Positions 25,413-37,272 are shown, numbered from the stretch's first letter. The stretch is 64,000 nucleotides of DNA from Fredinandcohnia onubensis (GCF_031181385.1 NZ_JAPSKV010000010.1:78322-142321); one strand, 5' to 3'. A program made the numbers and translations. Notes: generated by a model from the letters alone, not told the origin.

Positions 25413-26846
25413 TTATAAGTAATCTAATGGATTTTTCAAAACTCCATTAATATATAATTCGAAATGCAAGTGAGTTCCTGTTGAGTTACCAGTTGAACCC
25501 ATTACACCAATTTGTTGACCCTTCGTTACGGTTTGTCCAACACGAACATTAAGGGATGACATATGAGCATAAATGGTTTTCATTCCATTGTTATGGTTAA
25601 TAACAATTTTATTACCAAAGCCGCCAGAATATCCAGCCTCTACAACTGTCCCATTGTCAGCTGCTTTAATCGCATAATTACTTGGTCTTGCAATATCAAT
25701 ACCTTTATGGAGTTGTCCCCATCTATATCCAACGTGACTTGAGATATAACCGCCAACTGCTGGCCATGCTAGCTGACCTGATCCTCTTGATGGAACAACC
25801 TTCGTTCCTTTTTCAATGATCTCTGTTATAGGCTCTTTGACGATTGTTTCATTAAGTTTCTTTGTTTCAGCATTCACGCCATTAACCATTTTATATTCAT
25901 AATGAACAGTCTTTTCACCCTCTTGACCTTCTTGAGTGACTTTTCTGTCCCCTTTATACATATTTGAGTTTTCATTGACTTTTGTTTCAAAATTGATCGT
26001 TTCTTTTTTATTTTGCTCCATTTTTACCACGACTGTTAAAAATGGCTTATACGCTGTTACGTTTAACTCTTGTCCAATTTTTATAAGTGTATCCTCTGTA
26101 ATTCCCGGGTTTAAAGCTAATAAATCTGCTGTCGCTAAATCATGATCTACCGCGATAGAACCTAATACATCTCCTTCTTTAACTTGGTACTTTTTTTCTT
26201 CTAATGTACCCTTTTGAAGTAATGTAACGGTATCAGCAGGATTATGGATTTGCTCTGGTGAAATTTTTTCATCCGAAATTGAAACCTTTTCCTCAAATGA
26301 AACGTCTAATAAACGAGATTGTCCTTCAGCCAATGCAGGCAATGGTTGTTCTGAGTTTTCTCTCGCTTCAAGCTCCTGCAATTGCTCTTCTTTTACATAT
26401 TGTAATTTTAATTGTCTAAGAGCCTTATTCGCTTCTTCTTCATCTTTTAGATAGGCAACTGGTTCTCCATCGATCGTAATGGCTTTAGCTTGTGCTGCAA
26501 TTTCAATCTCAGATTCTAGCACCTTTACAGTATTTTCGTTATTGAAAGTAGGATGAAAAGCCTGTTCTTCAATAATTGAAACATTATCAGCAACTAAAGA
26601 AAGCTCTTTATATTGATCTTGTATGGAATCTACTTTTTGATCGACTACCTTTTCTACAACATTCTTTGAATCAACTGTTCCAACTCTAGTCCCATCTATG
26701 TATACATGATACACTGTTTGGATTTTTGTATCAGCTGATACTGTTCCAAACATTAATGTTGAAAGCGCAACTGATGTTATTGCAACTCGTTTAAATAAAG
26801 TCATATATTTTCTTGGTGTTTTTTTTGTATTATTTTGATTTGACAC
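25413..26846 (-). CDS. M23 peptidase with LysM and G5 domains
   Basis: 477 residues from the GTG at 26846, chosen because GGAGG lies seven bases upstream; the frame extends 41 codons further without a convincing ribosome site. An N-terminal signal/anchor (about 18-38, ending VSAD) is followed by a long helical region, a LysM domain (VKEGDVLGSIAVDHD), a G5 domain (about 290-360) and a C-terminal M23 domain. The M23 zinc ligands are visible in LHKGIDIA and THLHFELYING. It is a wall-bound D,L-endopeptidase or amidase-activator type protein. Its place directly upstream of walR is common in Bacillaceae and suggests WalR control. Asn/Thr-rich patches suggest secretion. Confidence 0.85.
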   Translation of the reverse strand: MSNQNNTKKTPRKYMTLFKRVAITSVALSTLMFGTVSADTKIQTVYHVYIDGTRVGTVDSKNVVEKVVDQKVDSIQDQYKELSLVADNVSIIEEQAFHPTFNNENTVKVLESEIEIAAQAKAITIDGEPVAYLKDEEEANKALRQLKLQYVKEEQLQELEARENSEQPLPALAEGQSRLLDVSFEEKVSISDEKISPEQIHNPADTVTLLQKGTLEEKKYQVKEGDVLGSIAVDHDLATADLLALNPGITEDTLIKIGQELNVTAYKPFLTVVVKMEQNKKETINFETKVNENSNMYKGDRKVTQEGQEGEKTVHYEYKMVNGVNAETKKLNETIVKEPITEIIEKGTKVVPSRGSGQLAWPAVGGYISSHVGYRWGQLHKGIDIARPSNYAIKAADNGTVVEAGYSGGFGNKIVINHNNGMKTIYAHMSSLNVRVGQTVTKGQQIGVMGSTGNSTGTHLHFELYINGVLKNPLDYL

Positions 26847-27204
26847 GGTCTTTCCTCCCTGAACAAAGGTTGCTTGTCCGAAATTTTCGTTCATCTCACC
26901 TTGTGAGTTGAAAAGCGTCGTCTTACAAAATACGCCAAGACGTATTATATCGTTCGACAATTCTCTCAAATTTACACTTTATTAATTTACCATAGAATTT
27001 GAAAAAAAGTATAATAGTTTCCAATATGTAATATAATTGTAGTATTACTGACAAATTTTTACACAAAATATGTAGGATTTTGACATTGAAATGAGCCTTT
27101 CCTCTCATTATTCCATAAATTTTTTAACGATTTATGTCGTTTTTGCACGACGAAAGACACCTTAGCAAATATGTACATAGTGAGATTGTCATAAAAAAAC
27201 AAAA

Positions 27205-27230
27205 AAACATAGCTGTTTCCAACTATGTTT
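27205..27230 (-). terminator. Terminator of purA
   Basis: AAACATAG (27205-27212) pairs with CTATGTTT (27223-27230), and T7 follows on the minus strand. Confidence 0.75.
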
Positions 27231-27239
27231 ATTATTTTA

Positions 27240-28544
<1,305 letters not shown>

Positions 28545-28693
28545 TTAATATAAAGATATTGTTCATTTCCAGTCAATATTTTATCAGTTTTCATTCCTTA
28601 TTACAATAAAAATACGAACATTATATTAATGTAAATATTAAATATTCGTGTTTATTATTTGATTTTATCTCCAATAATATGTAAGAAAAACAA

Positions 28694-28727
28694 AAAAAGA
28701 CGTATCATCGCTTTGACACGTCTTTTT
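28694..28727. terminator. Terminator downstream of dnaB
   Basis: AAAAAGACGT (28694-28703) pairs with ACGTCTTTTT (28718-28727). T-runs on the minus strand make it suitable for dnaB. Confidence 0.75.
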
Positions 28728-28757
28728 CCTGTATTCGGGTACGCTTTAACATTCTTC

Positions 28758-30122
28758 TTACGCACCTGGTGGCATATTGGCATCATCAAACCTTCGTTCC
28801 AGATTGACGAATTTATTATATTCTTTAACGAATGCCAACGAAACTGTTCCAACCGGGCCGTTACGTTGTTTAGCAATAATGATCTCAATAATATTCTTAT
28901 TCTCTGACTCTTTATCATAATAATCATCGCGGTATAAGAACGCAACAATATCGGCATCCTGCTCGATACTTCCCGACTCACGAATATCAGACATCATTGG
29001 ACGCTTGTCCTGTCTTTGTTCTACCCCACGGGATAACTGTGATAAGGCAATAACAGGAACCTTTAATTCACGGGCTAATGCTTTTAAAGAACGTGAGATT
29101 TCAGAAACCTCTTGTTGGCGGTTTTCGCCGCTTCTTCCATTACCTTGGATCAACTGAAGGTAATCGATTAGAATCATTCCTAATCCACTTTCCTGCTTAA
29201 GTCTACGGCATTTTGAACGAATATCATTCACACGAATACCAGGGGTATCATCAATATAAATTCCTGAGTTGGATAAGCTACCCATCGCCATTGTCAGCTT
29301 ACTCCAATCTTCAGGTGTTAAGGAACCTGTACGTAGATTTTGTGCATTAATGTTTCCCTCTGCGCAGAGCATCCTCATCACTAGCTGCTCTGCACCCATC
29401 TCTAGACTAAAGATAGCGACATTCTCATCTGTCTTAGTTGCTACGTTTTGCGCAATATTAAGAGCAAATGCTGTTTTACCAACAGATGGACGGGCTGCTA
29501 CGATAATTAAATCATTTCGCTGGAATCCGGCTGTCATCTTGTCAAGTTCCGTAAACCCGGTAGGAATTCCTGTAATATCTCCTACACGATTATGAAGGGT
29601 TTCAATATTATCATAGGTCTGAACGAGAACATCCTTAATATTTTGGAAGGCACCCGCATTTTTACGGTTCGCAACTTCCATAATATTTTTTTCGGCCTCA
29701 CCTAAAAGTGCATCGACCTCGTCTTCTCGTGAATAACCATCCGTAGCAATCGTTGTTGCTGTGCGAATCAAGCGGCGTAGAATTGATTTTTCTTCAATAA
29801 TCTTCGCGTAATATTCAATATTCCCAGCGGTTGGGACGGAACTCGCCAATTCACTTAAGTACGAAACGCCACCTATTTCATCTAAAATTTTCGCATCCGC
29901 TAACTCGGAAGTAACCGTTACTAGGTCAACTGGCTCACCTTTATCGGAGAGATTAAGCATCGCGTCAAAAATCTTTTGGTGAGCTGTCCGATAAAAGTCC
30001 TCTGGAATCAATACTTCTGATGCAAGAGTTAATGAGCTTGGTTCTAGAAAAATAGCACCTAAAACAGCTTGCTCAGCCTCTATATTTTGCGGAGGAATAC
30101 GATCAGCAAAAATGTCACTCAA
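28758..30122 (-). CDS. dnaB: Replicative DNA helicase (DnaC in B. subtilis naming)
   Basis: 454 residues. An N-terminal DnaB domain (about 10-110) and linker precede a RecA-type helicase domain with Walker A ARPSVGKTAF (near 210), Walker B MILIDYLQL and the DnaB motif SRGVEQRQDKRP. It forms the hexameric ring that unwinds DNA at the fork. The length and all motifs are normal and there is no intein. In B. subtilis the same gene is called dnaC. Confidence 0.96.
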   Translation of the reverse strand: MSDIFADRIPPQNIEAEQAVLGAIFLEPSSLTLASEVLIPEDFYRTAHQKIFDAMLNLSDKGEPVDLVTVTSELADAKILDEIGGVSYLSELASSVPTAGNIEYYAKIIEEKSILRRLIRTATTIATDGYSREDEVDALLGEAEKNIMEVANRKNAGAFQNIKDVLVQTYDNIETLHNRVGDITGIPTGFTELDKMTAGFQRNDLIIVAARPSVGKTAFALNIAQNVATKTDENVAIFSLEMGAEQLVMRMLCAEGNINAQNLRTGSLTPEDWSKLTMAMGSLSNSGIYIDDTPGIRVNDIRSKCRRLKQESGLGMILIDYLQLIQGNGRSGENRQQEVSEISRSLKALARELKVPVIALSQLSRGVEQRQDKRPMMSDIRESGSIEQDADIVAFLYRDDYYDKESENKNIIEIIIAKQRNGPVGTVSLAFVKEYNKFVNLERRFDDANMPPGA

Positions 30123-30233
30123 CTATTCTCCACTCCCTTTACATACTTTTTTATGTCTATCTATCTATCTATTATACTTCTCTTTTATTTAATTCCAATG
30201 GTAAAAGCTTTATTAACAAACATGTAAATAAAA

Positions 30234-30264
30234 AATGTGATCTTGTATTAAACAAAACCACATT
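30234..30264 (-). terminator. Possible terminator downstream of rplI
   Basis: AATGTG (30234-30239) pairs with CACATT (30259-30264), with a nested TTGT/ACAA, and a T-run on the minus strand. The stem is short. Confidence 0.4.
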
Positions 30265-30304
30265 CTTCATTCTATCTGTTTTCCCTATTCAGTTTCAATG
30301 GAAA

Positions 30305-30751
30305 TTACTGTTCTTTGACATGTACCTTAACAGTTGCTGTTACTTCTTGATGTAATTTTACAGAAACATTCGTATAACCTAATGCTCTAATTCCATCAGG
30401 AAGATCAAATTTACGCTTATCAATTTTAATGCCGTGCTTTTTCGCGAGCTCATCTGCAATTTGCTTACTTGTTACAGAACCAAATAAACGACCACCGTCA
30501 CCCGCTTTTGCTTGCAGTTCAACAGTCAATGCTTCAATCTTTTCCTTTAGCTGTTTTGACTGGGCAAGTTCCTCAGCCGCTTCTTTTGATTCTTTATTTT
30601 TCTTCGCTTCTAACGATTTCATATTTGCTGGTGTTGCTTCAATTGCAAGATTTTGCTTGAATAAGAAATTGTGAGCATATCCATCAGATACGTTCTTCAC
30701 TTCCCCTTTTTTCCCTTTACCTTTTACATCCTTTAAGAAAATAACCTTCAT
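30305..30751 (-). CDS. rplI: 50S ribosomal protein L9
   Basis: 148 residues with the L9 N-terminal signature ([20 protein letters not shown], then GYAHNFLF) and a long central helix. It binds 23S rRNA domain V and limits frameshifting. The start overlaps the gdpP stop by four bases (ATGA), so the two are coupled. Confidence 0.96.
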   Translation of the reverse strand: MKVIFLKDVKGKGKKGEVKNVSDGYAHNFLFKQNLAIEATPANMKSLEAKKNKESKEAAEELAQSKQLKEKIEALTVELQAKAGDGGRLFGSVTSKQIADELAKKHGIKIDKRKFDLPDGIRALGYTNVSVKLHQEVTATVKVHVKEQ

Positions 30752-32721
30752 TTCTTGGTTCCTCCCTCTAAATACTCATCTATTACTAAAAGTAGCTGTT
30801 CTTCTGCTTCTTCTATTGTTGTGTCCTCTATCTGTGTTGCGGCATTTGTAAGATGACCACCACCGCCTAAACCTTCCATAATCAGCTGAACATTGACGTC
30901 ACCTAATGAACGTGCACTGATTCCCACTCTTAAGTCATGTCGGACAGAAATAACGAATGAGGCAACGACATCATTCATTGTCAGTAAGGTATCTGCGGCT
31001 TGTGCAATCATCACCTGGTCATAGGTTTCATTTTGTTTTCCTTTTGCAATCGCAATTCCTTTTTTATAAATAAATGCTGACTCAATTAATCGCGATCGCT
31101 TTTTAAAATGGTCCATATTTTCCTTAAGGAATTTCTGAACAAGAATGGTATCTGCTCCTTGGGCGCGAAGATAAGATGCTGCATCAAATGTTCTTGAACC
31201 CGTGCGAAGCGTAAAACTCTTTGTATCAACAATGATTCCAGCTAGTAAAGCCGTCGCCTCAAGCATATTTATTTTTTTCTTCTTAGGTTGATATTCAAGA
31301 AGCTCCGTCACCAACTCGGCTGTAGATGATGCATATGGTTCCATATAAACGAGTAATGGTGATTGTATAAATTCCTCTCCACGGCGATGATGGTCAATAA
31401 CAACCACTTTATCGATTTTTGATACCAACTTTTCCTCAATTACAAGTGATGGTTTATGGGTATCTACTACAACAAGCAGTGTATCATTTGAAGCGATTTC
31501 AAGAGCCTGCTCTGGTGTAATAAAATATGACCACAGCTCCGTATTTTCCTTTACTTCCTCAAGTAACCGCCCTACACCTGAATCAATTTCATTCGGATTT
31601 AATACGATATATCCTTCTTTATGATTCATTTGTGCTACTTTTAATATCCCAATGGAAGCACCTACTGCATCCATATCAGGGTATTTATGGCCCATGATGA
31701 TGACTTTATCACTATCTGAGACAATTTCCTTTAGAGCATGTGAAATAACGCGTGCGCGGACTCTAGTGCGTTTTTCCATTGGGTTTGTTTTGCCCCCATA
31801 GAACTTAACCTTACCATTTGGAAGCTTAATCGCAACTTGGTCTCCACCACGTCCCAGTGCAAGGTCCAAGCTCGATTGTGCTGAAACCCCTAGCTCTGGT
31901 AGGGTTGGGACTCCAATTCCAATCCCAATACTTAAGGTTAGTGCTACACTATCCCTTGCTGTCGTTTCCCTAACATCATCAAGAATCGTAAACTTTGTTT
32001 TTTCAAGATTGGATAATATTTCTTCATTCAACACTGCAATGAAACGTTCAGATGAGGTCCGCTTTAAAAATACACCATGTTCATTCGCCCAATCATTGAG
32101 GATAGATGTAACCTGACTATTTAATGAACTCTTCCTTTGGTCATCCATCCCTTGAGTAACTTCATCATAGTTGTCTAAGAAGATAATCCCTAGCACTGTA
32201 CGCTCAGCTTCATACAATTGCACAATTTCCATTTGTTCAGTGACATCAAAGAAATAAAGTAATCGTTCTTCCCTCTTAATAATTACCTTGAATTTCTGCT
32301 CATTTAACGTAATTGTCTCACTTTCGACCTCTTGCTGAATTAAAGGAACAATTAATTCCTCAATATCATATAGAGATCTCCCCACTAACGTATCAGCGTC
32401 AAGGCAATTTGATAAGTAAGCATTTGCCCATTCAACTTGAAACTCATCATTATATAGCAAAATCCCGATCGGCATTTCCATTAACGCTTCTTCGCCAACC
32501 TTCTTTAAGCGATAGGATAGCGTTGAGATATAATGCTCCATTTCTTTTTTAAGAAGTGAGTTTGCTTTGTATAAATAGTACGTAATTAATCCAAGGAGCA
32601 GAAAACTTGCTAACCCAATTACCCACTGAAAATAAACGAGAATTGCACTAAAAATACTTGTGATAACAAGTAATGCATATAAGGGATAGCGAAACAACTT
32701 TCTTTTGTAAAAGTCTGGCAT
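30748..32721 (-). CDS. gdpP: Cyclic-di-AMP phosphodiesterase GdpP (YybT)
   Basis: 657 residues. Two N-terminal helices (about 12-50) precede a PAS-like domain (about 80-150, haem-binding in relatives), a degenerate GGDEF domain (about 170-300) and DHH/DHHA1 catalytic domains (about 340-650). Metal motifs [13 protein letters not shown] and VVVIDHHRR are intact, and [11 protein letters not shown] marks DHHA1. It breaks down c-di-AMP and so affects wall stress and potassium balance. It is in the yybS-gdpP-rplI order usual for Bacillaceae. Confidence 0.95.
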   Translation of the reverse strand: MPDFYKRKLFRYPLYALLVITSIFSAILVYFQWVIGLASFLLLGLITYYLYKANSLLKKEMEHYISTLSYRLKKVGEEALMEMPIGILLYNDEFQVEWANAYLSNCLDADTLVGRSLYDIEELIVPLIQQEVESETITLNEQKFKVIIKREERLLYFFDVTEQMEIVQLYEAERTVLGIIFLDNYDEVTQGMDDQRKSSLNSQVTSILNDWANEHGVFLKRTSSERFIAVLNEEILSNLEKTKFTILDDVRETTARDSVALTLSIGIGIGVPTLPELGVSAQSSLDLALGRGGDQVAIKLPNGKVKFYGGKTNPMEKRTRVRARVISHALKEIVSDSDKVIIMGHKYPDMDAVGASIGILKVAQMNHKEGYIVLNPNEIDSGVGRLLEEVKENTELWSYFITPEQALEIASNDTLLVVVDTHKPSLVIEEKLVSKIDKVVVIDHHRRGEEFIQSPLLVYMEPYASSTAELVTELLEYQPKKKKINMLEATALLAGIIVDTKSFTLRTGSRTFDAASYLRAQGADTILVQKFLKENMDHFKKRSRLIESAFIYKKGIAIAKGKQNETYDQVMIAQAADTLLTMNDVVASFVISVRHDLRVGISARSLGDVNVQLIMEGLGGGGHLTNAATQIEDTTIEEAEEQLLLVIDEYLEGGTKK

Positions 32722-32748
32722 GTAATTTTCAGCTCCTAAAGCTTTGTT

Positions 32749-33678
32749 TTACTTCTTTTTACTAATTCGATTTCGCAGTTGGAATCCTAAGTCAATTATA
32801 CCTAAGATTCGAATAATATAAAGGAGAAATGGTGTTAAGACCGTTAAAACAATCGGTACAGCCTTTGGTATTCTTTTTTGATGACAGTAATAATAAATAA
32901 ATGACAAACCTTGAATGACCATTAACAACTGCAAAATAAAAAAGAAATTTAAAAAGGCGGTATATCCAAATGTACCCTTTTCCATCTCAACAAAGCTCAA
33001 AAGTAAAATCAATAAATAATACCATAAGATACTCTTTGGAAAATTAATCTCACGAAATGGCGGGAACGGTTCCATCTTCACCTGAAGCCTTACTAGTATA
33101 GGCTTAATCACCACAACGGTTATGAAAGCCAATAACATCGCAAGGAAGACAAACATACTTGGCATCATGTATTGCATTATTTCAACCGATTCTTTTAGCC
33201 GTGTAATGGCCTCTGTATTCATTTCTCCCCCTGTTGCCCTCATTATACTCTCAGTCAATGCAAAAGATTCTTTGGTGCTTTCTTTTAATACTTCATTGAC
33301 GTTAACTTGTAGAACAAGGTTAACCGTGACAAACAGTAGCACAATCGAAAACAAATAGGACAAACATGCGCCTAAAAAAAGTTCAATGCCACTTCTTCCC
33401 CTATTGATCATTTCACCTAATAAAATCCCTGTAACTCCAAACATTATCGTAAGTATAATCCCCATTACAGAACCTAATAGTCCTGATAGGAAAAAAGCGA
33501 TGAATAAAAATAACAAAGACTGCTTTACTTTATACTTCACTGTAAACAGAATAAATGGAATTGGCAAAAGGAATGAAAGTACCGTTCCAAGTAGTGGGAG
33601 ATATAGACTGACAAGTAACAGTACACTGTATACTGCTAAAAGCATGGCACCTTCTGTTAATAATTTTGTATTTTTCAC
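32749..33678 (-). CDS. yybS: YybS family membrane protein (DUF2232)
   Basis: 309 residues with about eight predicted helices and a basic C-terminus (RISKKK). It is the DUF2232 protein found upstream of gdpP in Bacillaceae. The function is unknown; distant similarity of such proteins to ECF-transporter S components has been noted for the domain. It is transcribed with gdpP and rplI. Confidence 0.85.
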   Translation of the reverse strand: MKNTKLLTEGAMLLAVYSVLLLVSLYLPLLGTVLSFLLPIPFILFTVKYKVKQSLLFLFIAFFLSGLLGSVMGIILTIMFGVTGILLGEMINRGRSGIELFLGACLSYLFSIVLLFVTVNLVLQVNVNEVLKESTKESFALTESIMRATGGEMNTEAITRLKESVEIMQYMMPSMFVFLAMLLAFITVVVIKPILVRLQVKMEPFPPFREINFPKSILWYYLLILLLSFVEMEKGTFGYTAFLNFFFILQLLMVIQGLSFIYYYCHQKRIPKAVPIVLTVLTPFLLYIIRILGIIDLGFQLRNRISKKK

Positions 33679-33907
33679 CTTTTCACCTCAACTTATATTG
33701 CAACACATCAAAAAACAGGAGCCTGTTTTACAACCACTTTCTATTTTAAAGATTTACAAGGAAGTCTTCAACTTTTGGACTTCCATAGGATATGGTGACT
33801 TCGACGTTTTAGATAGGACATGTTGTCTTTAGTTGAGTCTCCACTGTGACGAAACTTTTTGTTTTACTTTTCCCTATTTTCTATTATGATAGTAATTAAT
33901 TAATAAA

Positions 33908-34002
33908 CGTAACCACAAGGGGAGCAATTTGCTGAGAGTGAACATTAAGAGTTCAGACCCTTCGAACCTGTTAGTTAATGCTAGCGTAGGAATGTGGGGA
34001 TT
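33908..34002 (+). ncRNA. TPP riboswitch (THI element)
   Basis: The conserved aptamer blocks are present in order: AAGGGGAGC, then GCTGAGAGTGA, then CAGACCCTTCGAACCTG, GTTAATGCTAGCGTAGGAA and the closing GTGG. It lies upstream of thiT on the same strand. The remainder of this 400-base gap is the expression platform and the yybS upstream region. Confidence 0.95.
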
Positions 34003-34036
34003 TTTGGGAACTTATACTTTATATTAAAGTTGTTCT

Positions 34037-34081
34037 CCTTTGGGGTGCGTTTTGTTCATTACACACTTCAAGGGGGTTTTT
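34037..34081 (+). promoter_or_regulatory. TPP riboswitch expression hairpin with thiT ribosome site
   Basis: CCTT and GGGGTG (34037-34047) can pair with CACTTC and AAGG (34064-34073). The hairpin is followed by GGGTTTTTT and then the ATG. Its 3' arm includes part of the AAGGGGG ribosome site, so it could act as a terminator, a ribosome-site blocker, or both. The structure was drawn by eye. Confidence 0.5.
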
Positions 34082-34082
34082 T

Positions 34083-34664
34083 ATGAGAAATACTAGGTTA
34101 CAGGCCATGATTGAAGCGGCGATTTTTGCCGTATTAGCGCTAGCATTAGACATGTTTGTGCCATCAATAAAAATTGGTCCTTCTATCTCTATATCATTCG
34201 CTATGATACCTATATTTATTGTCGCACTAAGATGGGGATTTAAAATTGGTTTCCTTTCCGGTTTTTTATGGGGACTTCTACAGGTGATTTTTGATCCTTG
34301 GATTATCCATCCAGTTCAAGGAGCCATCGACTATTTCTTAGCTTTTTCTTTCATTGGATTTGCTGGTTTATTTAAAAATGCCGTTCAGGAAAGCTTAAGA
34401 ACTGATAACAAAGGTAAGTCATTAGCTTTAATCATTAGTGCCATTTTTATCGGAAGCCTTGCTCGCTACTTTTGGCATTTCGTATCAGGCTTTGTCTTCT
34501 TCGCTGAACAATTAAAAGGCTTTGAAGCAGTATGGTTTTCTTTAACAGCTAACGGCATCACTTTTTTAGGTGCATTCATCTTCTGTTCCATTATCATGAC
34601 CTTATTAATTCTTTCTTCACCACGTTTCTTCATACTAAAACAGGAATTACAGAAGCGACTCTAA
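34083..34664 (+). CDS. thiT: ThiT (YuaJ), thiamine-specific ECF transporter S component
   Basis: 193 residues with six predicted helices. Signature pieces are IEAAIFAVLALALDMF at the N-terminus and the substrate-loop region DPWIIHPVQGAIDYFLAFSFIG, plus SGFVFF. ThiT binds thiamine with high affinity and pairs with the shared ECF-AAT energising module, which is not in this window. The riboswitch just upstream confirms the thiamine link. It lies on the lagging strand, convergent with rpsR. Confidence 0.95.
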   Translation: MRNTRLQAMIEAAIFAVLALALDMFVPSIKIGPSISISFAMIPIFIVALRWGFKIGFLSGFLWGLLQVIFDPWIIHPVQGAIDYFLAFSFIGFAGLFKNAVQESLRTDNKGKSLALIISAIFIGSLARYFWHFVSGFVFFAEQLKGFEAVWFSLTANGITFLGAFIFCSIIMTLLILSSPRFFILKQELQKRL

Positions 34665-34687
34665 TAGTTAACAAATTAATTAACAAA

Positions 34688-34720
34688 AAAGCGATGACCG
34701 CATTAGGCGATCATCGCTTT
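34688..34720. terminator. Bidirectional terminator between thiT and rpsR
   Basis: AAAGCGATGA (34688-34697) pairs with TCATCGCTTT (34711-34720), with an extra inner CCG/CGG-like pairing. A-runs and T-runs occur on both sides. Confidence 0.85.
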
Positions 34721-34726
34721 ACTTTA

Positions 34727-34981
<255 letters not shown>

Positions 34982-35012
34982 TTAAGTTTTTATTATATGA
35001 TTGACTTACAAG

Positions 35013-35591
35013 TTAGAATGGAAGATCGTCATCTGAAATATCAATAGGTTGTCCATCATTTGCAAATGGATCTTGGTCTACTCTTGTAGGTCCTTGGTTT
35101 TGATTTGGGTTCTGACTCTGTCCAAATGGAGAATAGCCGCCTTGGCCTTGGTTACCTTGGTTTCCACCTTGGTTACCGCCAAAACCACCTTGATTGCCAC
35201 CATAGCTACCTTGATTACCGCCATAGCCGCCACCAAAGTTACCGCCACCGCTACGCTGTTGGTCATTCGCATTTCTTGGTTCAAGGAATTGAACACTTTC
35301 TGCTACAACCTCAGTAACATATACGCGTTTGCCATCCTGGCCTTCATAATTTCTTGTTTGAAGACGACCATCAACGCCTGCTAAGCTGCCCTTCTTTAAG
35401 AAGTTTGCAACATTCTCAGCTGGTCGGCGCCATACAACGCAATTAATGAAGTCAGCTTCACGTTCACCTGACTGATTCGTAAATGCTCGATTCACTGCGA
35501 GCGTGAAGGTTGCCACCGCAACTCCACTTGGGGTATATCGTAATTCAGGGTCTTTTGTAAGTCTCCCTACAAGAACTACGCGATTCATCAT
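35013..35591 (-). CDS. ssb: Single-stranded DNA-binding protein SsbA
   Basis: 192 residues from the ATG at 35591 (AGGAG nine bases upstream); the first in-frame ATG at 35600 touches the ribosome site and is unlikely. It has an OB-fold (about 1-106), a Gly/Asn/Gln-rich linker built of imperfect GGNQG-type repeats (about 112-175), and the acidic tip DISDDDLPF that recruits repair and replication partners. It lies between rpsF and rpsR, as is usual. Confidence 0.95.
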   Translation of the reverse strand: MMNRVVLVGRLTKDPELRYTPSGVAVATFTLAVNRAFTNQSGEREADFINCVVWRRPAENVANFLKKGSLAGVDGRLQTRNYEGQDGKRVYVTEVVAESVQFLEPRNANDQQRSGGGNFGGGYGGNQGSYGGNQGGFGGNQGGNQGNQGQGGYSPFGQSQNPNQNQGPTRVDQDPFANDGQPIDISDDDLPF

Positions 35592-35644
35592 CAGAACCAT
35601 CTCCTAACAGGATATTCAAACAGAGCCTATACTCTAAAAAATTC

Positions 35645-35932
35645 TTATTCTTCTACTTTAACAACGATATGACGGATAATGTCTTCACTGATTTTCGCTA
35701 AACGATCGAATTCGTTAACAGCTTCAGCATTAGACATTACGTTAAGAATCATGTAATAACCATCGCGGAAATCATTGATTTCATAAGCTAAACGGCGCTT
35801 ACCCCATTCTTTTACGTTTGTAATCTCCGCACCATTGTCTGTTAGAATGCCACTAAAGCGCTCAACTAAAGCCTTTTTTGCTTCATCATCAATGTTTGGA
35901 CGGATGATATACATAACTTCGTATTTTCTCAT
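35645..35932 (-). CDS. rpsF: 30S ribosomal protein S6
   Basis: 95 residues beginning [13 protein letters not shown]. The ATG at 35932 matches the family start; a GTG one codon earlier is possible. It pairs with S18. First gene of the operon, preceded by a structured leader. Confidence 0.96.
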   Translation of the reverse strand: MRKYEVMYIIRPNIDDEAKKALVERFSGILTDNGAEITNVKEWGKRRLAYEINDFRDGYYMILNVMSNAEAVNEFDRLAKISEDIIRHIVVKVEE

Positions 35933-35942
35933 CACGTTACAC

Positions 35943-35986
35943 CTCCTTTTGGACTAACGGCCCTTTTACCTAAAAAGGGCAAGGAG
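35943..35986 (-). ncRNA. rpsF leader, S6:S18-binding RNA motif
   Basis: On the minus strand CTCCTT pairs with AAGGAG around an inner CCCTTTT/AAAAGGG hairpin, leaving the bulge CCGTTAGTCC. This resembles the described S6:S18-binding rpsF leader, whose bulge carries a conserved CCG. The outer 3' arm overlaps the ribosome site, which fits autoregulation. Confidence 0.6.
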
Positions 35987-36061
35987 CAATTATTTCAATT
36001 ACTCACAGAAAAATATTATATCACATGAATAATTACTAGGCAAGAAATGTTTGAATTTAAA

Positions 36062-36090
36062 AACCACAAAACGAAACTCGTTCTGTGGTT
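36062..36090 (-). terminator. Terminator of ychF
   Basis: AACCACA...ACGA pairs with CGTT...TGTGGTT just downstream of the ychF stop codon, before an AT-rich tail. Confidence 0.65.
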
Positions 36091-36104
36091 ACATTTGACT
36101 TACC

Positions 36105-37205
36105 TTATACATTAAATCGGAAATGAATAACATCCCCATCTTGTACAACATACTCCTTACCTTCAAGGCGAACCTTTCCTGCCTCACGAGCAGCATTCAT
36201 AGAACCGCCAGCAAGAAGATCTTCATACGAAACCGTCTCAGCGCGGATAAACCCTCTCTCAAAATCAGAGTGAATAATACCTGCACACTGTGGAGCCTTC
36301 ATTCCTTTTCTAAACGTCCACGCTCTTACCTCTTGTACACCGGCAGTAAAATACGTAGCAAGTCCTAATAAGTGATACGCAGCTCGAATCAATTGATCAA
36401 GACCAGACTCTTCAATTCCTAGCTCTTCTAGGAACATTGCCTTTTCTTCCCCTTCAAGCTCCACAATTTCAGACTCAATCTTTGCACAAACAACAATGAC
36501 TTCTGCATTATCCTTTTGTGCAAACTCACGTACTAATTGAACATATTCATTTGAAGAAGGATCTACAACATCATCTTCACTAACATTCGCAACGTACAAA
36601 ACTGGTTTGCTTGTTAGTAAGTGCATTCCCTTTACATATTTCAGTTGCTCTTCAGTAAATTCAACTGCACGAGCTGGCTGCTCATTTTCAAATGCTTCTT
36701 TTAACTGTACAAGAACATCATGCTCAGCAACTGCATCCTTGTCCTTTTGCTTAGCCAACTTTGCAACACGATCAATTCGCTTATCTACTGATTCAAGGTC
36801 AGCTAAAATCAACTCTAAATTGATTGTTTCAATATCAGCAATTGGATCTACCTTACCTGCCACGTGAGTGATATTATCATCTGCAAAACAGCGTACCACA
36901 TGACAAATCGCATCTACCTGGCGAATATGTGATAAAAACTTATTACCAAGACCTTCCCCTTTGCTGGCACCTTTTACGATACCTGCAATATCAGTAAATT
37001 CAAAGGTTGTTGGTACAGTTTTTTTAGGTTGTACTAATTCAGTTAATTTATTTAAACGCTCATCTGGAACCTCAACAATCCCCACATTTGGGTCAATTGT
37101 ACAGAACGGATAGTTCGCTGATTCCGCACCTGCTTGTGTAATTGCATTAAAAAGAGTTGATTTTCCAACGTTAGGAAGACCAACGATACCTGCTGTTAAC
37201 GCCAT
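36105..37205 (-). CDS. ychF: Ribosome-associated ATPase YchF (YyaF)
   Basis: 366 residues from the ATG at 37205 (MALTAGIVGLPNVGKST), the family's usual length; an upstream in-frame start adds 15 residues without homology. It has P-loop GLPNVGKS, the Obg-like G domain, a coiled coil and a C-terminal TGS domain ending VIHFRFNV. The nucleotide-specificity motif is not the usual NKxD, in line with its preference for ATP. It binds ribosomes and takes part in stress responses. Confidence 0.95.
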   Translation of the reverse strand: MALTAGIVGLPNVGKSTLFNAITQAGAESANYPFCTIDPNVGIVEVPDERLNKLTELVQPKKTVPTTFEFTDIAGIVKGASKGEGLGNKFLSHIRQVDAICHVVRCFADDNITHVAGKVDPIADIETINLELILADLESVDKRIDRVAKLAKQKDKDAVAEHDVLVQLKEAFENEQPARAVEFTEEQLKYVKGMHLLTSKPVLYVANVSEDDVVDPSSNEYVQLVREFAQKDNAEVIVVCAKIESEIVELEGEEKAMFLEELGIEESGLDQLIRAAYHLLGLATYFTAGVQEVRAWTFRKGMKAPQCAGIIHSDFERGFIRAETVSYEDLLAGGSMNAAREAGKVRLEGKEYVVQDGDVIHFRFNV

Positions 37206-37272
37206 TGATTTTTCCACTCCTCTTATCCGAAACATACTAGCCTTCAACAATTATAGGTTTTCCTTATAAAAA

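Noticed and set aside
26927..26947. AATACGCCAAGACGTATT hairpin resembling the start of the soj/noc repeats
   Set aside because: Only about 12 bases match and the rest of the repeat is absent; probably a chance hairpin.
27027..27043. TGTAAT-N5-TGTAGT as a WalR box upstream of the M23 gene
   Set aside because: One mismatch in the second hexamer and on the strand opposite to the gene, in very AT-rich DNA where such matches are expected by chance.
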